Of a DNA stretch of 64,000 nucleotides, positions 11,511 through 23,188 are shown in pieces. The number at the start of each line of letters is the position of its first letter. The stretch's first letter is position 1. The DNA lies in assembly GCF_016801865.2 (NCBI RefSeq), contig NC_068939.1, positions 69,343,072-69,407,071 of the forward strand. The letters run 5' to 3'. Source of the DNA: Culex pipiens pallens. Taxonomy: Eukaryota; Arthropoda; Insecta; Diptera; Culicidae. The position numbers were made by a program, and so were the translations under genes. The notes under the pieces are model-generated. The model searched no databases. It had not been told where the DNA came from and was given only the letters and a program-made list of their open reading frames with translations.

Positions 11511-12810
11511 TTAAAACAAATCACCCCTGAAGGTGGAAAAGTGAGTTGAAATTCACACTAAAAGCGCCACGGCACGGCAGGTCTCACCGGCATATTTGTG
11601 TTTCCTGAAGTTTTCTGTGTGTGCGCGATAGGGATGTTTAAATAATGTATATCATTATACTTATTCCACCATCCAAACGCCTGGCTGGGAATGGAATGGA
11701 AACTCGAGGGGAAAACTTGAAGTGGGGTGGCGCACGCACACACACACACACTCACAGTCACACACCCCGAGGAAAAGTTCGCTGTGTGAACATCGGTCAT
11801 GAAGGACTTTTGCCTGGGCGCTAATTTGTATGGCGCCTAGGAGCAGCTTTGTGCCTTGGGAATGCCACTCTACAACAGTTGGCAGCATTTTTGCTGTGTC
11901 ATTTTCATTAATTTGCCGAACGCGTGTTATGGAGAAGGAAATTAGGACTCATATTCTAGGATTTTTTTTTGTAAAAGTTATTGTTTGTAAAAAATGTTTT
12001 TTGTTCTGTTCTTTTAAGTTGTTTTTTGCTTATTAACATAAATACTTTTTTTCAAATGAATCAAAACACATCAAACAACTTTCTCACAATTTCAGACGGA
12101 AAACTTCCAATCAAAACTATTAATCACTCCAAGACGTGAAAAATGTGATATAAATTAAATATTCATGAAATCTCAAATTAAATCTAGAAGTTCTCAAAGT
12201 AAAAAATGTATCACTAAACCCATTCACCGACTCACATCAGTGAAAAAAAGAGCAAGATAAATCAATCCAAACCCGTTATCAGATACAATCCCCCGAAGTT
12301 GCCTACTGTTGATAGCATTGAAAAACCGCAGCATATTTTCGTTCTGCCATTCCGCAGTCCATCAAGGATCTACCCCACGCCCCCGAGGTTGACACGCAAC
12401 CAACAATCAACATGACCTCTTACCCACTCTCTTGGCGACCAATATTTGCATTTTTATCATCACTTTGTGGTACGTTCTGGATTCGAACCTCCGCGCCGTG
12501 AAAATTCTGTGCATGTTTCATTCTGTGCCCATGGCGTAAAAATTTATGGGATGTCAATTTAATTCCATTGTTTCCCCACAGACGGCAATGGCCCCCACAT
12601 TTGAACAAATTAATTAATTTCACTCGATGAACACGAAAATTGCGGTTCGAAATTGGAACACGGTGAAATGCAATCGATTGCGTTTTTAATTGAAAGTTTC
12701 TTCTTTTTTTTGGTAATCTTGCTCACTTCCCATATGATTACGCATTGAGGAGTCACGTTTTTATTCTATGCGTTAGCAAACTGATTTCGAAAACTCAAAA
12801 ACGAAAAAAA
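11511..12810. other. Mostly low-repeat DNA with a short CA run
   Basis: 11,735-11,770 contains a short interrupted (ca)n run. 12,290-12,640 has balanced composition and no recognised repeat or coding domain. It could be a conserved non-coding block, but this cannot be judged from one sequence. No gene is called. Confidence 0.4.
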
Positions 12811-13890
12811 ACAAACAACAAACAACAAACAACAAACAACAAACAACAAACAACAAACAACAAACAACAAACAACAAACAACAAACAACAAACAACAAAC
12901 AACAAACAACAAACAACAAACAACAAACAACAAACAACAAACAACAAACAACAAACAACAAACAACAAACAACAAACAACAAACAACAAACAACAAACAA
13001 CAAACAACAAACAACAAACAACAAACAACAAACAACAAACAACAAACAACAAACAACAAACAACAAACAACAAACAACAAACAACAAACAACAAACAACA
13101 AACAACAAACAACAAACAACAAACAACAAACAACAAACAACAAACAACAAACAACAAACAACAAACAACAAACAACAAACAACAAACAACAAACAACAAA
13201 CAACAAACAACAAACAACAAACAACAAACAACAAACAACAAACAACAAACAACAAACAACAAACAACAAACAACAAACAACAAACAACAAACAACAAACA
13301 ACAAACAACAAACAACAAACAACAAACAACAAACAACAAACAACAAACAACAAACAACAAACAACAAACAACAAACAACAAACAACAAACAACAAACAAC
13401 AAACAACAAACAACAAACAACAAACAACAAACAACAAACAACAAACAACAAACAACAAACAACAAACAACAAACAACAAACAACAAACAACAAACAACAA
13501 ACAACAAACAACAAACAACAAACAACAAACAACAAACAACAAACAACAAACAACAAACAACAAACAACAAACAACAAACAACAAACAACAAACAACAAAC
13601 AACAAACAACAAACAACAAACAACAAACAACAAACAACAAACAACAAACAACAAACAACAAACAACAAACAACAAACAACAAACAACAAACAACAAACAA
13701 CAAACAACAAACAACAAACAACAAACAACAAACAACAAACAACAAACAACAAACAACAAACAACAAACAACAAACAACAAACAACAAACAACAAACAACG
13801 AACAACAAACAACAAACAACAAACAACAAACAACAAACAACAAACAACAAACAACAAACAACAAACAACAAACAACAAACAACAAACAAC
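12811..13890. repeat. 1.08-kb (CAAACAA)n heptamer microsatellite
   Basis: About 154 consecutive copies of a 7-base unit (caaacaa in one phase) fill the interval. I see one substitution (A to G at 13800), about 90 bases from the right end. Because 7 is not a multiple of 3 and no phase contains a stop, several frames stay open for over 360 codons on both strands. These are artefacts of the repeat, not genes. The left end grades into A-rich sequence at 12803-12814. Confidence 0.97.
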
Positions 13891-13972
13891 CTTTCCTTAA
13901 ATCACTGGCATAATTTTAAATGTGAACGAAGAATTACTCAACTTGTTTTAAGGCTGGTAAAAAATTAATTAA

Positions 13973-15684
13973 GGGTACGTTATCCATTAGCGGACCCCTT
14001 TCCTATAGTGGACCTTCTGAAGGGTTTTTGATTAAAAAATCAATAAAATCCCAATTTTAAGCGTGTTTTGTCTGCAAATCTTTTATTTGGCATGTTCAGA
14101 ATCATTAAAAACAATGTTGACTGACATTGAATTGTCCTTTTTGCCAAAATAAGTGTTTTGAGTTCGACTTCTGAAATCAGCCATGACATTTTCATAACAA
14201 AACAGCATTTCTATTTTATGATTGAATTAACTATCCAATCATTTTTGACTGGTTATTTAACTTCAGTAAGTCGAAATAATGTAAGTTTAATTAACTCTAC
14301 TAAAATAAAACGAAGAACTGCTCATTTTCAAGCATAAATTAGGGGGGTCCAATATAGGACAACGAAAATCCTTACTATTCCAAAAGTGGACCCCTATTAA
14401 TTTATCCTTAAAAAATGAAAAAAACTGTGTATTTAAGCAAAAGTTTCTCTTATACATACAATAAATGCTTGTTGTAATCAACCTAATTACATATTTTTCA
14501 ATTATGAGTATAAATATAAATATTTTCATGTTAAAAGTATCAAAAATGCTGAAGCCTTAAGAATTTATAATAAATAAAAAAAACTATAGTACATTGTTCT
14601 TAACTGAAGCATCATAATCGAAGTTTGAAATGATATTTTATAATAATAAATCAATAACAAAACATTTTTTGAAAATAAACATGCGTAGTTTTATGAGCAG
14701 CTGTAAACAAATCTATTGTTTTGTTTCGGTCAGCTATTTATGTAATTTATATGGAAAAATGTGCATCAAAATTTACTTTTTTTATCATTTTAATGTTTAC
14801 AGTTGTTTTTGAAACACGTTTTCTTTGATCTTTTTTGGAAATAAATTTGTTTTTGCAATTCCGTCGTGAAACTACTTACTTTTCCTGTCATTCTTGAACG
14901 ACGAAATAGCCTACTTTTCTGTACCAAAAATAACAGAATCGAATAGCAACACTTTTCAAAATAAATGCTGAAAAGTTCTACTTTTCAGCACTGAAATGGG
15001 TGCTGAAAAGTTGAACTTTTCAGCACTTGTTTTGAAAAGTAACACTTTTCAACATTTTATTGATTTAAACGATTTATTGACAAAATACATGAAAATTCGA
15101 CTTAAAATTTCACTCAATGGGTGTTTTTCGAAATTGCAAAAAATGTTGTATGGAACTCGTTGCAAAACATGATTTTTTCAGAACTCGTCGTATTTATCCA
15201 ACTCGGTGAACCTCGTTGGATAAATGTAAAACTCGTGCTGAAAAAATCCTCTTTTTGCAACTTGTTGCATAAACTACTATTAAATGTCTGTTAGGTTTTT
15301 TGTTGTTTTAACCCAAACTTGTTAACAAAACATATTTGTTTATGATGGAAAATTCATCTTTTATTCAATATATCTATCATAAGACCTCCACCATGCATCA
15401 AAACACCAAAAATTGGTTAAACTTGGTATAAAAAATAATAGTTTTTCCATAGTGCACATAGGAAAAGGGGGTCCATAAAAGGCAAAGAAAACTTTTTTCA
15501 AATGGCTATTTTTCTGCTCAAAAACAAATAAACTGATGAAAAAAATAGTCAAAATTGTTCAAAAGACTTCAGTTTTCATTGTTTTTTTACAAAGGGTTAT
15601 GAAAAAGTGCTTAAAATATTGAAAATTTGTAAAAAAATGCGCGTCGGCTCTACTAGGGGGTCCACTAATAGTTAAAATACCGTA
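13973..15684. mobile_element. Foldback-type element with 'ggacccc' terminal words
   Basis: The left end reads 'ta cgttatccattagcgg' followed by acccc. The right end, reversed, reads 'ta ttttaactattagtgg' followed by acccc, so the ends are inverted and both are TA-flanked. The same word recurs inside in both orientations near 14,340 (ggggggtccaatatagg), 14,388 (aaaagtggacccc) and 15,465 (aagggggtccataaaagg). The interior has a cluster of short palindromes (14,957-15,060). No transposase frame is visible. Exact ends are uncertain. Confidence 0.55.
14957..15260. repeat. Cluster of short palindromes
   Basis: Repeated hairpin units of the form gctgaaaagtt/aacttttcagc lie at 14,967-15,050. A further inverted pair surrounds 'atttatccaactcgg' and 'ctcgttggataaatg' at 15,190-15,230, flanked by 'tttttcagaactcg' and its complement. 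Each could fold locally. They resemble the hairpin ends of small mosquito MITEs, nested in the larger element. Confidence 0.55.
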
Positions 15685-15867
15685 AAGTTTTTGGCCCGAA
15701 AAATCAGGGGCAAAAAGATATTTTATCAAAAACTTAAAAATGTCAATGGAATTTTAAGTGCAATCAACTGAAATCATTTTAAGAGGCATTCCCCTACGTT
15801 TAGAATCATTTTAAGCATGTTTGAGTTGCTTTAAAAATCTTTTGAATTTTTGAAAATTTTCGATGTT

Positions 15868-16360
15868 TGTTAGCGCCAAGCTTCCCTGCACCGTGCGGTA
15901 CACGCGGTTCGCTTGTACCTCGGGTTTGCTTTGCGCCTGCTTTGTTCGGTTTACACCCGTACCCGACTCACACAAACCGAGGGTATTTTGGTTCATCGTA
16001 CCAGCGCACCACGACACTCTCGGTTCGCCGCGTCGGTTTTGTGTCTGGCACTCACCCATGGCATGAACCCGGTATATGAGCCAAGGTGCTTCACTCGTTA
16101 CGAGCCGAGGCACGTGCCGTGGTACGCGCTGGCGGTACAAAACGGGTTCAATACCACGACACGTACCACGGCACGCTGGGTTCATGCCATGGGTGAGTGC
16201 CAGACACAAAACCGATGGGGCGAGCCGAGAGTGTCGTGGTGCGCTGGTACGATGTACCAAGATACCAATACACAAATGGGTTCAGGCACGTACCGAAGCT
16301 AGAAAACCAAACCCGCGGTGTGCGTTGGCACTGGCGCATGGGAAGCTTGGTTAGCGCAAA
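15868..16360. mobile_element. GC-rich 490-bp palindromic element
   Basis: The two halves are inverted copies around about 16,115. 'gacactctcggttcgccg' (16,013) matches 'cgagccgagagtgtcg' (16,220), and 'ggcactcacccatggcat' (16,048) matches 'atgccatgggtgagtgcc' (16,184). The ends share caagcttccc. Its interior repeats tgccgtggta-type words. It is far richer in G+C than the adjacent AT-rich DNA. Overlapping open frames on both strands reflect the palindrome and its GC content and are not called as genes. Confidence 0.8.
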
Positions 16361-16741
16361 AGTTTTTTTTCGCTAAAATTTCTGTTTTCGTCAAGTATTA
16401 CATTTTTTGAAAATTAATGATTGCAAAACAACTGATTTAGCGTAAAATGCATTTTAAAACACATTTTCCGTGCAAATGTTAAAACTATGGCTTGTGATTT
16501 CAATATTTTTATTTTTTTATTTTTGACACCCCCCCCCCCTCCTGTTGTCCAATAAAACAAAAATAAAAAATTTACCCTCAAATGCCCTCTAATATTATGT
16601 TTTAACGTTTTAAGTATTAAAATTCAGTTTTGACCAATTTCTTTTATATTTATTTGTGTAGACCTCAAACTAATATGAACTGATGGCGAGAAACAGCGAT
16701 TTTACTGAAAACAGTTTGATTTTGCGCAGCACTTGGAAGTA

Positions 16742-18157
16742 GGGGAGTTTGGGGTAATATGGACAGTGGGGGTAATTTGGACACCCCTTTAAAAATCACG
16801 TTTTCTTCGGATATAAAGTGAAAACGGCAATTTAAGTGATAAGGCTAGTACTAGTAATGGCCTAGGAGTATGGACAAACCAAAAAAGTTGGAATAGGTTA
16901 AGTAGTTTTGGTATAATGTGTAAAAGTTTCCAAAGGCCGGTTGGCACTGCCTTAAATTCTAATATTTGAAGGTTAGGAAATAAGGTTTTGCAGGGGTTAT
17001 ATGGCAAAAAAGTGGACATTTTTTGTTTAAGGGGGTTGCTTGGACGATGCCTGGGATATGTACGCATAAAAATTGTGCATTTTATCCATTTTTATCATCA
17101 AAAATCGCAATTTATGATAGAATATGCTATGGGGGTAATTTGGACATGGCTTGTGGGGTAATTTGGACATACCTGAAAGTCTACCTGTCAGGCAACAAAA
17201 AGTAACTTTCATGGTTGGATGAGTTTTTAAAGGGATTTAGATAAATTTAGTGGGATTTAATATGTCAAAACAATCAAAAATGAATGTGAGCAATGAGAAC
17301 TTTCACAAAACCCCTATTTTTTAATTTAGATTAATTTATTCCAATATTCGAATTGATGAAAATCTGATTACTGTACATTTGGCGTTCAACAAGATTCTAA
17401 TGTAGATTGCTTTTAAATAACTTCTTTGACATTTCTAATTTCTATGCTGGTTTACAATAATATTTAAATTTGAAGGGCTACATAATGTAAAAATTAAAAA
17501 AATGATATTTTCAGGCTAATAAATTCTATATAAAGATTGATTTATATAAACATAAATGATACCTTAATCACTAAAAACAAGTATAGTGTGCCTGATCCAG
17601 CATCAATGTTTAAATCATTTCAGTATTAATTATTAAATTATGTATACTACACTGAACTATTTGTTACCTTCCTATTGAATTATAGTTCTATCACAAAATC
17701 ATTATTTAAACCATTGATGAAATATTGTGAGCAACACTTCAAAATATAAAGCAATTACAAAACCGGGTTGAAGGATAAAAAACATGCTCAAAAAATTAAA
17801 TGTTAAACTTATTCTTCAACATGTGTCCAAATTACCCCACAAAAGGTGTTCATATTACCCCACAAGGTATGTCCATATTACCCCACAAGGCATGTCCAAA
17901 TTACCCCACAAGGCATGTCCAAATTACCCCATAGGGGTGTTCATATTACCCCCACACAAAAATGTGGGGGTAATTTGGACACCTTTTAACTTTTGCGATA
18001 AAAATGGGGTTTTCATCAAAATTTATCGAAATGAATGACATTTTTCCATCAAATATGGTCTCTTTTATCCTCTGTTGTCATCCACATTCCTTTAAAATAT
18101 CCATACAGCCCGTAACAGAGCAATTTCCTTAGGGTGTCCAAATTACCCCACACTCCC
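16742..18157. mobile_element. TA-flanked foldback with repeated 'ggggtaatttggac' word
   Basis: The ends are inverted: 'ggggagtttggggtaatat' at 16742 and 'gtccaaattaccccacac' ending tcccc at 18157, both bordered by TA. The word ggggtaatttggac, or its complement gtccaaattacccc, recurs at 16,770, 17,131, 17,155 and many times from 17,820 to 17,985. No transposase frame is seen. It appears non-autonomous. The repeated word may be a protein-binding site, an inference from its terminal and subterminal placement. Confidence 0.75.
17820..17960 (-). repeat. ~22-bp minisatellite of the terminal word
   Basis: Six to seven imperfect units of 'tgtccaaattaccccacaag' type follow each other at ~22-bp spacing, alternating 'gtccaaattacccc' and 'gttcatattacccc'. 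It is internal to the foldback and amplifies its terminal motif. Confidence 0.8.
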
Positions 18158-18489
18158 CTACATGGTGAATCCCACATAGTTCGGTTTTTATATGTGAGAA
18201 ACATATTTTGGAGTTGAGTTCATAGGACAGAGTGGTACGCAAAATCAAACTTTTTTCAGTAAAATCGCTGTTTTTTGCCAATAGTTCATTTTAGTTTGAG
18301 GTCTACTTTGATTGTTATGTTAAATTGCCCGGGGAACACAAATAAAAAATATAAGGAATTATTCAAAACTGAATTTTGATACATAAAACGTTAAAATATC
18401 AGCTAAGAGGGCATTTGAGAGTTAAAATTTTATTTTATTGGAATTTCTTGGACAATTTTCTATAAAATGCAACCTGTAGAAAGTCTTTT

Positions 18490-18660
18490 CACGGAAAAAA
18501 TCAATTCTCGAAATCGTGAATAAAATTCACGAATGCGAGATCCGCGAAGTAATATATGCACGTTTATGGTGCAAATGCACCATACTCATGAATAAATTCC
18601 TTCGTGGTTCTCACATTCGTGAACTTAATTCACGATTACAAGAATTGATTTTTTTCTGTG
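18490..18660. mobile_element. 171-bp MITE with CACRGAAAAAA ends
   Basis: The left end 'cacggaaaaaatcaattct' matches the right end read in reverse, 'cacagaaaaaaatcaattct'. Inner inverted blocks 'gtgaataaaattcacgaatg' and 'cattcgtgaacttaattcac' make the whole element a hairpin. The outer CACAGAAAAA resembles the MITEs at 28434 and 34134, although the interiors differ. Confidence 0.75.
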
Positions 18661-20127
18661 TTACTCGAATAGATGCAAAGTTATGATTAAAAAAAAAGTT
18701 TTTTTCGTCAAAAACGAGGGCGGTGCCAAAAATAGAGGGACGATCCAATCAACACCCAACTTGGGATTTCTGTTAACTATCGATAGATGAACGTTCCCTA
18801 TAAGTTTGGTCCAAATTGGTGAAGGTTGAGTCCAAAAGTGTACCCAGTTGACCTGGAATGACCCATATAGTTTTGAAAGTTTGACCATAATTCTAAAATA
18901 TTTGCATCAGTTTCCTGTTTCACATTTTTCCCTTACAAAAAATCACCCACTTACGTTGCTTTCAGTCTGTGACAAACCAGAAACCCCCATTTCAGTACCC
19001 CAACAACGCTAATAAATCTCCCGTTTTCCCCTCTTATCAGATGCTCGCTTATCGGGGAGTGGGAGCCGGAAAACAGAACGCTTTGCGATATTCAATCCAA
19101 CAATAAAGTGCTTTTAAAATAAACACTGTCAACGCACGTTTTTTCCCGAGCCGAGCTCTAGCTTTTCAGCCACACGACGACGCCTCTCAGAAAAGCTCAA
19201 CTTTTTAGCCACCAATGCCGCCGCTGAGTGGTGGGTCCTCTCTATCTTTTCCATTTTCATCGCGCGCGCGGGAAAATTTGTTTGTCGATATTTTACCCAT
19301 GCGAACGATATTCAAGCCACCGCACCACTTTCAGGGCTTGGCAAACTTTGTCCTCACTTGCGAGGGGGTTCCTACCTCTGGGGTCGTCCCCACACAAGCC
19401 ACACACAGAGCTGGGATCGATTTTCACCACTGCCTTGCAAATCCCTCAGCTGATGTTTGAACTCCATTTTTGCCTAAATTTTCTACAAACATATTTTTTT
19501 AACCCTTTTTAAAGTTGCCTGACAAATCAAAATTTAATGATTCGCCAAAGGTTAGCATAAATTAGCTCTAGCGGTGTTTGCCTAACAAATCAGACTTATT
19601 TCCAAGAAAATTAATCATTACTGTAAATACAAGTTTGGAAAAGTTTTCTGTCAGTTCAATTACAGTTGATTTTATGAATGGTGGGTGCCATTCATGTAAA
19701 TATAACCCATTCCATTGCGAAGGGAGAACGAATTTCAAAACTAAATCTATCAGTACAAGGAAGAACATAATCAGACTCACACGTCGAACTTCGTACGGAG
19801 GACATATTTACTTTTGAAAACTCCGAGGGAAAGTTTACATTCACTGTATACAGTGAAAAATACACCCAGAAGTGTAATTTTTCATAGAATAAAATTACAC
19901 CTCTTATGTGTTATTTTACATCAAATTGATAGGAAAACGCGTTACTGTAAATTTGATGAAATATTACCACGATTTTTAACTGTGTGGATAAAATAACTTT
20001 TCCTTCTGATATTTGTTCTTCCTCCTCAATTTTTCATTTCGCTCGTGTGTCTAAAATGAAAATTGAAATATTTTGAACAACACGAGCAGCATTATCCGTA
20101 GTGTTCTCTAATCCACAGGAGAGTAGT
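18661..20127. other. No gene recognised
   Basis: 18,661-18,950 is AT-rich. 19,000-19,460 is a less repetitive block of mixed composition with overlapping open frames of up to 94 codons but no domain I recognise. 19,850-19,990 contains 'attacacctctta'-like text similar to the CACAG MITE family without clear ends. Otherwise nothing is seen. Confidence 0.4.
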
Positions 20128-20186
20128 TTTATTGTTTATTGTTTATTCGTCAAGCTTATGTAGACTACTTACAATTTTCTTACATA

Positions 20187-23165
20187 CTAGATATTATTTC
20201 TATTGTACAGATTTTTTCGTAGTTCCGGTTTAGACATGTCGAAATGTATGTACTGTGAATTTTCATTATAAAAGCGCATCATTTGATTTAATGGCGAATT
20301 TTTTAAATAATTTGTCGTGTATGCAGTTATTCTAAAAAGTGGTGAATTTCTAAGAGTACGGCTTGGTTCATGAATACTATTGCGTATTACTGAAAATAAT
20401 GCTGCTGACTGTATGCGTTGAGAAATAATGTCGTTGATGAAAGAGAGCATGGCAAATTTACGACGTTCTTGTAATGATTGTATGTTTATGAGCATGCAGC
20501 GTGCTTCATACGATGGGAGAGGAAATGCAGTCCAGTTAAGTTTACGTAGTGCGTACAGTAAGAATTGTTTTTGGACAGATTCAATACGTGCTTGGTGTAC
20601 GGCATAGTATGGATTCCAGACGATACTACAGTATTCCAAGAGTGGCCTGACATACGTTATATAGAGTAATTTAATAGTATACGGGTCCTGGAAGTTGAAT
20701 GCAAAGCGCTTTATAAAGCCTAATGTACTTTTTGCCTTGTTTATTATTGTGTTATAGTGTTCTACAAAAGTTAGTTGTGAGTCTAGGATGACACCTAGAT
20801 CACGTACTACTTTGCATTTTTCTACTGGTTGGTTTCCTAATAATACTGTTATGTTTGGTGTTTCATGTTTTCTGCTGAAGGCAATGGAATTACATTTCTT
20901 TACATTCAATTGGAGTAGGCTTTTACTACACCATGTGTAGAAAAGATTAATTTCGTTTTGGAATACATGACTGTCATTGGCATTTCCTATTTCCATATAC
21001 AATTTCATGTCGTCTGCATATACAAGTACGTTAATTTTTTTAAGAATGAAGGAAATGTCGTTTACATACAAGATGAAAAGAAGAGGTCCTAGATGGGATC
21101 CTTGCGGAACCCCAGAGGTGACGTGAATTGATTCCGATAGTACATTTTGGAAGCGAACAATTTGTTCGCGCTTAGTCAAATATGACTTAAGCCATTCCAA
21201 AAGATTCGGTTGAATTCCAATTTTCTGCAGTTTGAAGATTAATAATGGTATGTCGATTCTGTCAAATGCCTTACTAAAGTCTGTGTAAATTGCTTCTACG
21301 AAATTGCGATTATGCATTGCATTCAGTGTAAAATTTACAAATTCTAAAAGGTTGGTGCTAGTAGAGCGGCCTTTAAAAAAGCCGTTCTGTTTACATGTGA
21401 TGCGGTTTTTTACTTGCTGAAAGATTTTTTCATTTATAATAGATTCGAAAAGTTTTGGAATGCAAGACAAAAGGGCAATTCCGCGATAATTACGTATGTC
21501 TGATTTTGGGCCTGACTTGAAAATAGGCACCAAAAAAGACTTTTTCCATGTTTGTGGGAATTTTCCTGTATTTATTGACATGTTGAAAAGATGATGCAGT
21601 GGATATGTCAATTCTTCTGCAAGGTTCTTTAGGAATGCAGGTGCTATTCCGTCGGGTCCTGGTCCTTTTGATGAGTCTAAGTCCTTCAATGCCTGGCGTA
21701 CTTCCGTTTCTGACAAAGAATTGACTGAGACGTCATTTGGAAATTCCGGTATATATGAAAAGTAGTCGCGGTCGCGGTCTTCTTCGGAAAATGAGGTGTA
21801 TACTTCTTTGAAAAATTTTGAAAAAAGATTGCAAATTTCTTTTGAGTTACTGCCTACATTTTCGTCCAGTTGCATTTGCGATGGGAAGTTACTACTTTTG
21901 GATTTGGATTTTACGTAATTAAAGAAATTTTTCGGGCATGATTTGACTTCAGATTCGACTTTACTATTATATTCTTCGTTGGCAGAATTGAGTGCCGAAA
22001 AAAAATGGTCGGAAGTATTCAGATAATTCAGAAGATTTGTGTCATTTGTATTGTTTCTGTATAGTTTGTAGGCTTTTTGTTTTCTATTTTTTAAATTTCT
22101 TAGTTGTGGAGTGAACCACACTGGGTATTTATTGCCTGTGTTATTACGTCGTCTTCTTCTAGTAGGTACGGTTTCAGATGTTATAGTGTTAATTTCCGTA
22201 TAGAATTTTCCTACTAATTCGTCGACATTTCCTTCATTATTAAATAAATTTTGCCAGTCAATTGCAAGTAGTTTACGTTTGGCTTCTACAAAGTTTGTTT
22301 TATTGTATTCCAGGACTTCTTCATATTCCCAGTCAATGGGCAAAGTGTTTTTATGGACATAAATAGAATATTCAATTGCTGTATGGAAGACTTCATTCTT
22401 CCAAAGGGGGGTTACAGATTCTTGTACATGAAAGTCTTCAATACAGTTAGTGAATAAAAGGTCTAAAAATGAATTTCTTTGGTTTTTTACATGATTGATT
22501 TGGAAAAGTCCATAATTTGCAATATTGTCAAAGAGAAAATGCAAAGTTTCATTTTCCCCAATGACTGGGAGAAGAATTGCTTCATTTTCTTGGTCAGATA
22601 TAAATTCGACTTTGCTTTGATTAAAGTCGCCATAAATGTGAAGTTTTACTTCCGGTTCCATTTTTGATGTTATGATTTCTACTGTTTTAAAGAATAGTTC
22701 ATACGACTGTTTATTTGCATGGTCCGGCGGAAAGTATACTGATGCAAAAATGTGTACTTGGCCTGCAATAGTGGCTTTGGCCCAGACTTGTTCAAATTGA
22801 AAATGTTTTTCAGTTACAATTTCTTTTGGATTAAGTCTGGCATTTATGGCTAAGAGGACGCCGCCTCCTGACTTTTTCTGACTGAGATTTAAATTTCTAT
22901 TGCCTAGGAATACAAAATAATTGTTTCCAAAAATTTCTTCAGGGTGGACGCTTTCGTCCCAGTTAGTTTCAGTTCCAAGAATAATGTCGAAAGAATGTGA
23001 GAGAATGTTTAAAGAAATTTCCTTCATTTTGCCTGGGCTTTTCATGCGATTGAAATTCTGACAATAAATTAGAATTTCATTCGCATTCTGTTGTTCCGTT
23101 GAAGAAATTTTTGGAGACATACTTAAATTATTAATAGTACTTACTGCCTCTTGCGAGGGTGTCAT
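20187..23165 (-). CDS. Non-LTR retrotransposon ORF2: AP-endonuclease and reverse transcriptase
   Basis: This protein would nick the target and reverse transcribe the element's RNA at the nick. The frame is open from a TTG at 23192; I place the first ATG at 23165, ten codons in. Using the 1001-residue open frame for numbering, the N-terminal endonuclease shows CQNFNRM (44-50), TETNWDE with the catalytic Glu near 75, YGDFN (188-191) and a C-terminal FHTAI (His 270) where many relatives have SDH. Reverse transcriptase motifs follow: GPGPDGI (510-516), TDFSKAFD (637-644), SGVPQGSHLGPLLF (693-706) and YADD (725-728). The C-terminal ~200 residues have the usual thumb and Cys-poor tail. Length is normal for the CR1/Jockey group and there is no stop or frameshift. 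The exact clade is not settled. Confidence 0.9.
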   Translation of the reverse strand: MTPSQEAVSTINNLSMSPKISSTEQQNANEILIYCQNFNRMKSPGKMKEISLNILSHSFDIILGTETNWDESVHPEEIFGNNYFVFLGNRNLNLSQKKSGGGVLLAINARLNPKEIVTEKHFQFEQVWAKATIAGQVHIFASVYFPPDHANKQSYELFFKTVEIITSKMEPEVKLHIYGDFNQSKVEFISDQENEAILLPVIGENETLHFLFDNIANYGLFQINHVKNQRNSFLDLLFTNCIEDFHVQESVTPLWKNEVFHTAIEYSIYVHKNTLPIDWEYEEVLEYNKTNFVEAKRKLLAIDWQNLFNNEGNVDELVGKFYTEINTITSETVPTRRRRRNNTGNKYPVWFTPQLRNLKNRKQKAYKLYRNNTNDTNLLNYLNTSDHFFSALNSANEEYNSKVESEVKSCPKNFFNYVKSKSKSSNFPSQMQLDENVGSNSKEICNLFSKFFKEVYTSFSEEDRDRDYFSYIPEFPNDVSVNSLSETEVRQALKDLDSSKGPGPDGIAPAFLKNLAEELTYPLHHLFNMSINTGKFPQTWKKSFLVPIFKSGPKSDIRNYRGIALLSCIPKLFESIINEKIFQQVKNRITCKQNGFFKGRSTSTNLLEFVNFTLNAMHNRNFVEAIYTDFSKAFDRIDIPLLIFKLQKIGIQPNLLEWLKSYLTKREQIVRFQNVLSESIHVTSGVPQGSHLGPLLFILYVNDISFILKKINVLVYADDMKLYMEIGNANDSHVFQNEINLFYTWCSKSLLQLNVKKCNSIAFSRKHETPNITVLLGNQPVEKCKVVRDLGVILDSQLTFVEHYNTIINKAKSTLGFIKRFAFNFQDPYTIKLLYITYVRPLLEYCSIVWNPYYAVHQARIESVQKQFLLYALRKLNWTAFPLPSYEARCMLINIQSLQERRKFAMLSFINDIISQRIQSAALFSVIRNSIHEPSRTLRNSPLFRITAYTTNYLKNSPLNQMMRFYNENSQYIHFDMSKPELRKNLYNRNNI

Positions 23166-23188
23166 TTCTTCTTCCGTGTTAGAAGGCG

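Larger units (their letters stand above)
16530..18480. repeat. Outer inverted repeat enclosing a second foldback
   Basis: The left arm (about 16,541-16,735) and right arm (about 18,235-18,470) are inverted. 'cgattttactgaaaacag' at 16,700 pairs with 'ttcagtaaaatcgctg' at 18,257, 'gacctcaaactaatatgaac' with 'agttcattttagtttgagg', and 'tgccctctaatatt' with 'agctaagagggca'. The element at 16742-18157 sits between the arms, so it either inserted into the loop or is the centre of one larger element. Confidence 0.65.

Noticed and set aside
12745..13968. Long open frames (over 360 codons) on both strands coding Gln/Thr/Asn/Lys or Leu/Phe/Val/Cys repeats
   Set aside because: They are produced by the stop-free 7-bp microsatellite. 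All frames are open because the unit lacks stop codons, and there is no gene context.
15811..16354. Overlapping frames up to 154 codons in the GC-rich palindrome
   Set aside because: The same peptides appear on both strands because the sequence is an inverted repeat. There is no known domain.
17820..17960. CRISPR-like array of ~22-bp repeats
   Set aside because: There are no unique spacers. The units are contiguous and degenerate, lie inside a eukaryotic foldback, and have no cas genes.
19215..19512. Candidate coding exon in a GC-richer block
   Set aside because: Two overlapping frames, no recognisable domain and no clear splice-site pairing.
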